Of a DNA stretch of 11,204 nt, positions 6,357 to 11,204 are shown in pieces. The position numbers were made by a program, and so were the translations under genes. Within the stretch, counting starts at the first letter, position 1, and each line of letters opens with the position of its first letter. This DNA comes from Thermoleophilia bacterium (GTDB taxonomy: Bacteria > Actinomycetota > Thermoleophilia > Gaiellales > Gaiellaceae), in assembly GCA_029858755.1 (NCBI GenBank), contig JAOUEK010000020.1:1-11204 (forward strand), given 5' to 3'. The notes under the pieces were generated by a model. That model did not search any database and was not told the origin of the DNA. It saw only the letters and a program-made list of their open reading frames with translations.

Positions 6357-7643
6357 ATGGCCACCGAGGTCAAGCTCCCGCGGCTGGGGCAGGGCATGGA
6401 GTCCGGGACGATCGTCCGCTGGCTGAAGAGCGAGGGCGACCAGGTGCGCAAGCACGACCCGCTGTACGAGCTCGACACGGACAAGGTCACGCAAGAGGTC
6501 GAGTCGGAGGTCGAGGGCGTCCTCCTGCAGATCGTGGTCGCCGAGGGCGAGGTCGACGTGGGCGCGACGATCGCCGTGATCGGCGCCGCGGGAGAGGACG
6601 GGTCGGCGGGAAAGCAGGCCCCTGCAGCTCGCGTGGCAGCCGAGACGGCCGACGAGGGCGGGGCCGTCGCTGCGCCGGGGGAGCCCGGGGAGGCCGCGCC
6701 GACGGAGCCCGTTGCCGCGACTGCGACGGGCGAGCCGGCTCGGGCCACAGCGCCCGCCGAGCGCCCGCACGAGGCCGGGGCACCCGCGAGCGACGGGCAC
6801 CTGCGTGCCTCGCCGCTTGCCCGCCGCATCGCGCGCGAGCGGGGGGTCGACCTGGCGCGGGTCGTGGGCACGGGGCCGGACGGACGGATCGTGGCCGAGG
6901 ACGTGGAGCGGGCCGCCGCCGGCGGGCCGGCGCCTGCCGCGCCCCCGCTCGCACCGGCCCGCGAGGCGGAGGTGGTCGAGCTCACGACGGTCCGGAAGAC
7001 GATCGCGCGCCGGCTCACGGAGGCGTGGTCGGCACCCGTCTTCCAGCTCGCCGTCTCCGCGGACATGACCGAGGCGCTCGCGCTGCGCGAGCGGCTCGTG
7101 GAGGCGATGCACGACGGCGACGCCAAGCCGACGATCAACGACGTGCTCGTGCGGCTCCTCGCCGTCTCCCTGTCCCGCCACCCGGCCGTCAACGCCACGT
7201 TCTCCGACGACCGCATCCACCGCTACGCCTCCGCGAACGTCGGGATCGCGGTGGCGGCCCCGACCGGCCTGGTGGTGCCCGTGATTCGCGGGGCGGAGCG
7301 GCTGACGATCCAGGAGATCGCACGCATGCGTGCCGACCTCGTCGCCCGCGCGCGGGACGGCAAGCTGAAGCTGCCCGACCTGGAGGACGGCACGTTCACG
7401 CTCTCGAACCTCGGCATGTACGGGGTCGAGCAGTTCACCGCCGTGCTCAACCCGCCGCAGGTGGCGATCCTCGCCGTGGGCGCCGTCGTCGACGAGGTCG
7501 TCGCCGTGGACGGCGAGATCGCCGTGGCGCCGATCTCGCGCTTCGTGCTCACCTGTGATCACCGGGCGATCGACGGCGCCGACGGCGCCGAGTTCCTGCA
7601 GACGCTCGTCTCCCTCGTCGAGCACCCGGCGCTCGCGCTGTAG
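6357..7643 (+). CDS. Dihydrolipoamide acyltransferase (E2) of a 2-oxoacid dehydrogenase complex
   Basis: E2 passes the acyl group from E1 through a swinging lipoyl arm to coenzyme A and forms the core of the complex. The 428 residues contain one lipoyl domain at about 3-77 with the lipoylated lysine K43 in ELDTDKVTQEVES. An Ala/Pro/Glu-rich flexible linker covers about 80-148, and a peripheral-subunit-binding domain lies at 150-184 (RASPLARRIARERGVDL...GTGPDGRI). The catalytic acyltransferase domain runs from about 206 to 428, with the active-site motif DHRAIDG at 401-407 (H402, D406). A single lipoyl domain fits pyruvate, branched-chain or acetoin E2; the substrate cannot be decided because no E1 gene is present here. 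The dihydrolipoyl dehydrogenase gene lies two genes downstream. A GNAT gene follows after 6 bp, probably cotranscribed. There is no Shine-Dalgarno sequence before the ATG. Confidence 0.93.
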   Translation: MATEVKLPRLGQGMESGTIVRWLKSEGDQVRKHDPLYELDTDKVTQEVESEVEGVLLQIVVAEGEVDVGATIAVIGAAGEDGSAGKQAPAARVAAETADEGGAVAAPGEPGEAAPTEPVAATATGEPARATAPAERPHEAGAPASDGHLRASPLARRIARERGVDLARVVGTGPDGRIVAEDVERAAAGGPAPAAPPLAPAREAEVVELTTVRKTIARRLTEAWSAPVFQLAVSADMTEALALRERLVEAMHDGDAKPTINDVLVRLLAVSLSRHPAVNATFSDDRIHRYASANVGIAVAAPTGLVVPVIRGAERLTIQEIARMRADLVARARDGKLKLPDLEDGTFTLSNLGMYGVEQFTAVLNPPQVAILAVGAVVDEVVAVDGEIAVAPISRFVLTCDHRAIDGADGAEFLQTLVSLVEHPALAL

Positions 7644-7649
7644 CCGGCC

Positions 7650-8123
7650 GTGAGCGTCGTGCTGCGCAGGGGAGGCGTCCAGGACGTCCGCTTCCTGCGC
7701 GACATGCTCCATCACGCCTACGACTGGAAGGAGCGCCTCCCGGGCGCAGGCCCCGGGCCGGTGCAGCTGTACGTGAAGGCGTGGGGGAGGCCGGGGGACA
7801 CCGCGGTGATCGCGATCGAGGACGGGTTCCCCGTCGGCGCGGGCTGGTACCGGCTGTTCACCCGGGAGCGGCCCGGCTTCGGGTTCGTCGACGAGGCGAC
7901 GCCCGAGCTGGCGATCGCCGTCGTGCCGAGCAGGCGCGGCCGCGGCATCGGCGGCGCGCTGCTCACTGCGCTCGTCGACCGCGCCCGCGCCGAGGGCCAC
8001 CCTGGGCTCTCGCTCTGTGTCGACCGGCGCAACGAGGGCGCGATCTCCGTCTACCGGCGTCACGGCTTCGAGCCCGTCTCCGAGCAGGGCAGCTCGCTGA
8101 CGATGCGCGTCGCGCTCGCCTGA
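7650..8123 (+). CDS. GNAT family N-acetyltransferase
   Basis: This encodes 157 residues from a GTG at 7650, 6 bp after the E2 stop. The GNAT acetyl-CoA-binding motif A is clear: AIAVVPSRRGRGIGGALL at residues 88-105, with the R-R-G-R-G-I-G-G pyrophosphate loop at 95-102. It is followed by helix and strand 5 (LSLCVDRRNEGAISVYRRHGFEPV, 120-143), which holds the conserved N128 and Y135 positions of the fold. The N-terminal half includes the block YVKAWGRPGDTAVIAIEDG (41-59), shared with a common subgroup of small-molecule or protein acetyltransferases. The acceptor is unknown. Its place between E2 and E3 suggests cotranscription with E2; whether it acts on the dehydrogenase complex is speculation. 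The GTG start without a ribosome binding site suggests translational coupling. Confidence 0.88.
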   Translation: MSVVLRRGGVQDVRFLRDMLHHAYDWKERLPGAGPGPVQLYVKAWGRPGDTAVIAIEDGFPVGAGWYRLFTRERPGFGFVDEATPELAIAVVPSRRGRGIGGALLTALVDRARAEGHPGLSLCVDRRNEGAISVYRRHGFEPVSEQGSSLTMRVALA

Positions 8124-8150
8124 CGAGGGCGTGCGTCGGGTCGGGGCCGG

Positions 8151-8156
8151 TAGCAT
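8151..8156 (+). promoter_or_regulatory. Putative -10 element for the lpd unit
   Basis: TAGCAT fits TANNNT and lies in the 68-bp gap between the GNAT stop and the lpd start. The start codon is 35 nt downstream, leaving room for a short leader with a ribosome binding site. No clear -35 box is seen at the expected distance. Confidence 0.42.
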
Positions 8157-8176
8157 CGCCGCGCGGAAGCCAAGCG

Positions 8177-8185
8177 AAGGGGTGA
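8177..8185 (+). promoter_or_regulatory. Ribosome binding site of lpd
   Basis: AAGGGGTGA resembles the consensus AAGGAGGTGA and ends 6 nt before the ATG at 8192. It is the only strong Shine-Dalgarno sequence in the window, and it confirms that ATG as the start. Confidence 0.65.
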
Positions 8186-8191
8186 GAGCGA

Positions 8192-9583
8192 ATGGACTGT
8201 GACGTCGTCGTCCTCGGAGGCGGCCCGGGCGGGTACACGGCGGCGATCCGCGCCGCGCAGCTGGGGGCGAGCGTCGTCTGCGTGGAGCGCGAGCCGGCGC
8301 TCGGAGGCACGTGCCTGCGCGTCGGCTGCATCCCCACGAAGGCCTGGGTGCAGAGCGCCCACGCCCTTCACGCGGCGCGTGAGCTCAACGCGAAGCTCGG
8401 GGTCGTCAGCTCCGAGCCGACGCTCGACTTTCCCGCCGCCGCCGCGTGGAAGGACGGCGTCGTCAAGCAGATGACGGGCGGCGTCGCCTCGCTGTTCAAG
8501 GCGTTCGGGGTGACGTGGGCGCACGGTCACGGCCGCTTCACCGGGCCGACCACGCTCGCGGTGGAGGGGAGCGAGGACGTCACCTTCCGCTCCGCGGTCG
8601 TCGCCACCGGCTCGTACCCGATGCGGCCGCCGATCCCCGGGCTCGACACGCCACGCTGCGTCGACTCGACCGGGCTGCTGGCGCAGACGGAAGTGCCGGC
8701 CCGGCTCGTCGTCCTCGGCGGCGGGATCATCGGCTGCGAGTTCGCGTCCATCTTCGACCGCTTCGGGTCGCAGGTGACGATCGTGGAGATGCTCGACACG
8801 CTGATCCCGCAGGAGGACGAGGACGCGGCCAAGGAGCTCGCGAAGCAGTTCAAGCGTCGCGGGATCGAGCTCCACCTGGGCAAGCAGTGCACGTCGGTCG
8901 CGGACCACGGCACGCACCTCGTCGTGAGCTTCGGCGAGGGGGAGAGCGTCGAGTGCGACCTGATGCTCGTCTCCGTCGGCCGAGCGCCTCTGGTGCAGGA
9001 CCTGGGGCTGGAGGCGCTCGGGCTCGACGCGGACCCGCGCTCCGGCATCGCCACCGACGACCACATGAGGACCTCGGTCCCGCACGTGTACGCAGTCGGC
9101 GACGTCGCGGGGCGCTGGCAGCTCGCCCACACCGCGTTCCGTGAGGGTGAGATCGCCGCCGAGAACGCGATGGGTCACGACAACCGCCTCGGCGCCCCCG
9201 CCGTGCCGCGGCCGATCTACACCGACCCGGAGATAGCGGGGGTCGGCCTCACCGAGCGACAGGCGCGCGACGCGCACGGGGACGCCGTCGCCGTCGGGCA
9301 GTTCCCGTGGGTCGCCAACGCGCGAGCCGTGATGTCGGGCGAGACCGCCGGATGGGTGAAGTCGATCCACGAGACGACGTACGGCGAGCTCCTCGGGGTC
9401 GTCATCGTCGGCCCGCATGCGACCGACCTGATCGAGAGCGGCGTGGTCGCCCTGGACGCCGAGTCGACCGTGCAGACGGTGGCCGACGGCATCGCCCCGC
9501 ACCCGACGTTCTCCGAGGCGCTCAAGGAGGCCGGACTCGTCGCGCTGGGCCGGGCGATTCACCTGCCGCCGAAGCGGCGCTAA
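8192..9583 (+). CDS. lpdA: Dihydrolipoyl dehydrogenase (E3)
   Basis: E3 is a FAD flavoprotein that reoxidises dihydrolipoamide on E2 using NAD+. The 463 residues match the family. The FAD-binding GGGPGGYTAA loop lies at 9-18. The redox-active disulfide motif GGTCLRVGCIPTK is at 38-50 (C41 and C46). ATGSYP marks the end of the first FAD part. The NAD-binding loop is LGGGIIGCEFA in the middle, VYAVGDVAG is the second FAD site, and the dimerisation domain carries the catalytic pair in APHPTFSE (H437, E442). There is no fused lipoyl domain. It has its own promoter and a strong ribosome binding site, so it can be expressed separately from E2, as expected for an E3 shared between several complexes or the glycine cleavage system. 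Its TAA stop is part of the -10-like hexamer of the next gene. Confidence 0.95.
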   Translation: MDCDVVVLGGGPGGYTAAIRAAQLGASVVCVEREPALGGTCLRVGCIPTKAWVQSAHALHAARELNAKLGVVSSEPTLDFPAAAAWKDGVVKQMTGGVASLFKAFGVTWAHGHGRFTGPTTLAVEGSEDVTFRSAVVATGSYPMRPPIPGLDTPRCVDSTGLLAQTEVPARLVVLGGGIIGCEFASIFDRFGSQVTIVEMLDTLIPQEDEDAAKELAKQFKRRGIELHLGKQCTSVADHGTHLVVSFGEGESVECDLMLVSVGRAPLVQDLGLEALGLDADPRSGIATDDHMRTSVPHVYAVGDVAGRWQLAHTAFREGEIAAENAMGHDNRLGAPAVPRPIYTDPEIAGVGLTERQARDAHGDAVAVGQFPWVANARAVMSGETAGWVKSIHETTYGELLGVVIVGPHATDLIESGVVALDAESTVQTVADGIAPHPTFSEALKEAGLVALGRAIHLPPKRR

Positions 9584-9586
9584 CCT
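9581..9586 (+). promoter_or_regulatory. Putative -10 element overlapping the lpd stop codon
   Basis: TAACCT fits TANNNT, begins with the TAA stop of lpd and ends 6 nt before the ATG at 9593, placing the transcription start on that ATG. GGAG at 9587-9590 is only 2 nt from the ATG, too close for a good Shine-Dalgarno site, so leaderless initiation or coupling to lpd is more likely. Confidence 0.42.
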
Positions 9587-9592
9587 GGAGTC

Positions 9593-9916
9593 ATGCCCCG
9601 ACTGCCCAACAACATGGTCACCGCCACGATCGCGTGGTGGGTCATCCGGCGCCGGCTGCGGCGCTCCGACAACATGCTGGCGCCCGCGGGCGTGGCCGCG
9701 CTCGAGCTGCTCGGCCCGCGCGTGCTGCTCGCGCGTCGTCTGCTGGCGATCGCCGTCGGCCTCACGATCGTCGGGCTGCTCGCCCTCGGCCTCGCCTGGT
9801 GGCTGCTGCATCGGCGCGGCGCCGACGACGGCGGCGACTGGTCGTACGAGGAGCCGGAGCCAGACCCGGCGCCCCCCGCGGTGGAGATGGACGAGCCGGC
9901 CCCGGTCGGCGCGTGA
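9593..9916 (+). CDS. Small single-span membrane protein, function unknown
   Basis: This encodes 107 residues of a family I do not recognise. An N-terminal basic part includes a short hydrophobic patch (about 8-18, with WW at 15-16) and the Arg cluster RRRLRR at 19-24. A single strongly hydrophobic segment follows at about 50-72 (LLAIAVGLTIVGLLALGLAWW), flanked by RR at 48-49 and HRR at 73-75. The C-terminal tail from 77 on is acidic and Pro-rich (DDGGDWSYEEPEPDP onward). Charge distribution favours the basic N-terminal part in the cytoplasm with the acidic tail outside, but the basic residues on both sides make this uncertain. The gene starts 9 bp after the lpd stop and overlaps the hisC start (GTGA), so it is very likely translated, coupled with hisC. 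Clean codon use and the tight overlaps support a real gene. Confidence 0.75.
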   Translation: MPRLPNNMVTATIAWWVIRRRLRRSDNMLAPAGVAALELLGPRVLLARRLLAIAVGLTIVGLLALGLAWWLLHRRGADDGGDWSYEEPEPDPAPPAVEMDEPAPVGA

Positions 9917-11076
9917 GCGGAATCGAGCCCGGAGCTCCGGCCGGGCTGCTGCGGGGCGCGCTGGACGGCCTCGTGCCCTACGAGCCGGGGAAGCCGGTGG
10001 AGGAGGTGCAGCGCGAGCTCGGGCTCGAGCGCGTGGTCAAGCTCGCCTCCAACGAGGGCCCCTTCGGCCCCTTCCCGGCCGCGCTGGCGGCGATCGCGCG
10101 TGCCGCGTCCGAGCTCAACCGCTACCCGGACGGAGGCTGCTTCCGACTGCGCGCCGCGCTCGCCGAGCAGCACGACGTCGGCCTCGAAGAGGTCGCCGTC
10201 TGCGCCGGCGCGGACGCAGTGATCGGGTGCGTGTGCCAGGCGTCGCTCGACTCCGGCGACGAGGTCGTCACCGGGTGGCCCTCCTTCGTCACCTACGTGC
10301 TCGATCCCCTCAAGCTCGGCGCGGTGCCCGTCCGCGTCCCTCTCCGCGACGACCGCTTCGACCTGGACGCGCTGCTCGACGCGATCACGCCCCGCACGAA
10401 GCTCGTCTTCGTCGCCACGCCGAACAACCCGACGGGCACGATGACCACGCGGGCAGAGCTCGACGCGTACTTCGACCGCGTGCCCGAGCACGTGCTGACC
10501 GTGCTCGACCAGGCGTACTTCGAGTACGTCGACGACCCCGACTACCCGGACGCGATCGCCGAGTACGCGAAGCGCGGCCGGCGGGTGCTCGTGCTGCGCA
10601 CGTTCTCCAAGATCTTCGGCCTCGCCGGGCTCCGGGTCGGCTACGGGATCGGCCCCGCGGAGGTCATCACCGCCATCGGCAAGGTGCGCCGCCCCTTCGA
10701 CGTCGGCACCCCCGCCCAGGAGGCCGCGCTCGCCAGCCTCGACGACGCGGCCGAGCTGGCGCGCCGCCGTGCCGTCAATCGCGAGGCCATGGCGTCTCTT
10801 CACACCGTCCTCGCCGCCGCCGGCTTCGCCCCGGCCGGCCCCGCGGTCGCGAACTTCGTCTTCGTCGAGGTCGGTGACGCGGCGTCGCTCGCCGACGCGC
10901 TCCTGCGCGAGGGCGTGATCGTGCGGCCGATGGCGCCCTTCGGCGCCGCCGGCGCACTCCGCATCACTGCGGGCACGCCCGACGAGATCGCCGTCCTCGG
11001 CGACGCCCTCGCGCGCATTGCCGGTCCGCAGATCGAGAGCTCGCAGGAGCGAGCTCTCGATCGCGAGAGTCCCTGA
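9913..11076 (+). CDS. hisC: Histidinol-phosphate aminotransferase (HisC-type, PLP-dependent)
   Basis: This is a class I/II aminotransferase that converts imidazole acetol phosphate and glutamate to histidinol phosphate and 2-oxoglutarate; close relatives act on aromatic amino acids. It has 387 residues from a GTG at 9913 that overlaps the preceding stop (GTGA). Diagnostic parts are KLASNEGPFGP at 43-53 (NENP in most HisC), YPDGG at 71-75, ATPNNPTGT at 168-176, DQAYFEY at 199-205 and the PLP lysine motif RTFSKIFGLAGLRVGYG at 229-245 with K233. The catalytic Arg near the C-terminus sits in GALRITAGT (R350). No other his genes are in the window, so an aromatic aminotransferase role cannot be excluded. 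The last 16 or so residues (from GPQIESS on) look like an added tail: they are encoded by a hairpin repeat that occurs again 146 bp downstream. Confidence 0.85.
   Translation: MSGIEPGAPAGLLRGALDGLVPYEPGKPVEEVQRELGLERVVKLASNEGPFGPFPAALAAIARAASELNRYPDGGCFRLRAALAEQHDVGLEEVAVCAGADAVIGCVCQASLDSGDEVVTGWPSFVTYVLDPLKLGAVPVRVPLRDDRFDLDALLDAITPRTKLVFVATPNNPTGTMTTRAELDAYFDRVPEHVLTVLDQAYFEYVDDPDYPDAIAEYAKRGRRVLVLRTFSKIFGLAGLRVGYGIGPAEVITAIGKVRRPFDVGTPAQEAALASLDDAAELARRRAVNREAMASLHTVLAAAGFAPAGPAVANFVFVEVGDAASLADALLREGVIVRPMAPFGAAGALRITAGTPDEIAVLGDALARIAGPQIESSQERALDRESP
11000..11058 (+). repeat. Hairpin-forming repeat, copy 1 (inside the hisC 3' end)
   Basis: This 59-bp segment recurs at 11146-11204 with 53 of 59 positions identical. 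Its right part holds a perfect inverted repeat, extended to a 14-bp stem (11031-11044 pairing with 11049-11062) around the 4-nt loop AGGA; the core arm is GAGAGCTCGC. It is read as coding sequence in hisC and ends 15 nt before the hisC stop codon. There is no T-tract after the stem. Confidence 0.85.
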
Positions 11077-11108
11077 AGGCGTCGGCTTCGCCGCCGCGGG
11101 AGACGCCT
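11077..11108 (+). terminator. Possible terminator hairpin after hisC
   Basis: Directly after the hisC TGA, AGGCGTC (11077-11083) can pair with GACGCCT (11102-11108), with a smaller CGGC-TTC-GCCG hairpin inside. No T-tract follows, so terminator function rests on position and pairing only. Confidence 0.33.
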
Positions 11109-11145
11109 GGTGCGGCGCGGCACGTCGGGCGGCGGCTCGCGCGGG

Positions 11146-11204
11146 GCGCCGCCCTCGCGCGCATTGCTGGCCCGCAGCTCGAGAGCTCGCAGAGGCGAGC
11201 TCTC
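11146..11204 (+). repeat. Hairpin-forming repeat, copy 2 (at the window edge)
   Basis: This is the second copy of the 59-bp repeat, with differences at six positions, two of them in the hairpin loop (AGAG instead of AGGA). The core arms GAGAGCTCGC (11181-11190) and GCGAGCTCTC (11195-11204) are unchanged. The element may continue past the edge. I see no gene in the surrounding 11109-11145. Confidence 0.85.

Noticed and set aside
6601..6810. Low-complexity Ala/Pro/Glu-coding stretch as a possible repeat or insertion
   Set aside because: It is the normal flexible linker between the lipoyl and subunit-binding domains of E2 proteins.
6243..8156. Long minus-strand frame open antisense through the E2 and GNAT genes, continuous with the 5598-6242 gene
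   Set aside because: High GC content makes stop codons rare in the antisense frame; the translation there is Arg/His/Asp-rich low-complexity sequence without domain motifs, whereas both sense genes are clear.
8060..9811. Minus-strand frame across lpd and the small membrane protein gene
   Set aside because: Low-complexity antisense translation; lpd on the plus strand has all catalytic motifs.
11077..11204. Start of a second hisC-like gene suggested by the repeat of ALARIAGPQ coding sequence
   Set aside because: The sequence before the repeat in that frame shows no resemblance to HisC; only the 59-bp unit is shared.

Overview
The window is very GC-rich, with coding third positions that are almost all G or C. 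GTG is a common start codon, and Shine-Dalgarno sequences are mostly absent while -10-like hexamers lie directly in front of start codons. Together with the protein styles this suggests a high-GC actinobacterium, possibly of the Thermoleophilia (Gaiellales/Solirubrobacterales) branch. That placement is inference from gene style, not a search result.

Layout. Positions 1-2150 (minus strand) hold a class I methyltransferase, then a LemA-family membrane protein, then the N-terminal part of a secreted/membrane DUF2207 protein that runs off the left edge. A 135-bp divergent gap rich in inverted repeats (2151-2285) separates these from pheS-pheT (plus strand, 2286-5578), which share one base at the stop/start junction. 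Converging on pheT is a minus-strand gene (5598-6242) for an unrecognised 214-residue protein built from two copies of one domain. It shares a short divergent promoter region, centred on the palindrome GCATAATGC, with a plus-strand unit: a possible 28-codon leader ORF, a lipoyl-domain acyltransferase (E2 of a 2-oxoacid dehydrogenase complex) and a GNAT acetyltransferase (6267-8123). A second plus-strand unit follows with its own promoter and ribosome binding site: dihydrolipoyl dehydrogenase (E3), a small single-span membrane protein and a HisC-type aminotransferase (8192-11076). The right end carries two copies of a 59-bp hairpin-forming repeat, one inside the 3' end of hisC and one at the window edge.

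How the genes fit together. PheS and PheT form the (alpha-beta)2 phenylalanyl-tRNA synthetase. The E2 and E3 proteins are two of the three parts of a 2-oxoacid dehydrogenase complex; no E1 gene is in the window. LemA and DUF2207 genes commonly occur together. The rest is ordinary housekeeping neighbourhood. I see no mobile element, CRISPR array, rRNA, tRNA or defence system. Gaps between genes are all short: the largest are 135 bp (2151-2285), 114 bp (6243-6356, promoter and leader ORF) and 128 bp (11077-11204, hairpin and repeat). The points most worth a second look are the duplicated-domain protein, the compact divergent promoter with its leader ORF, the window-wide leaderless-start pattern, and the repeat that invades the hisC coding end.
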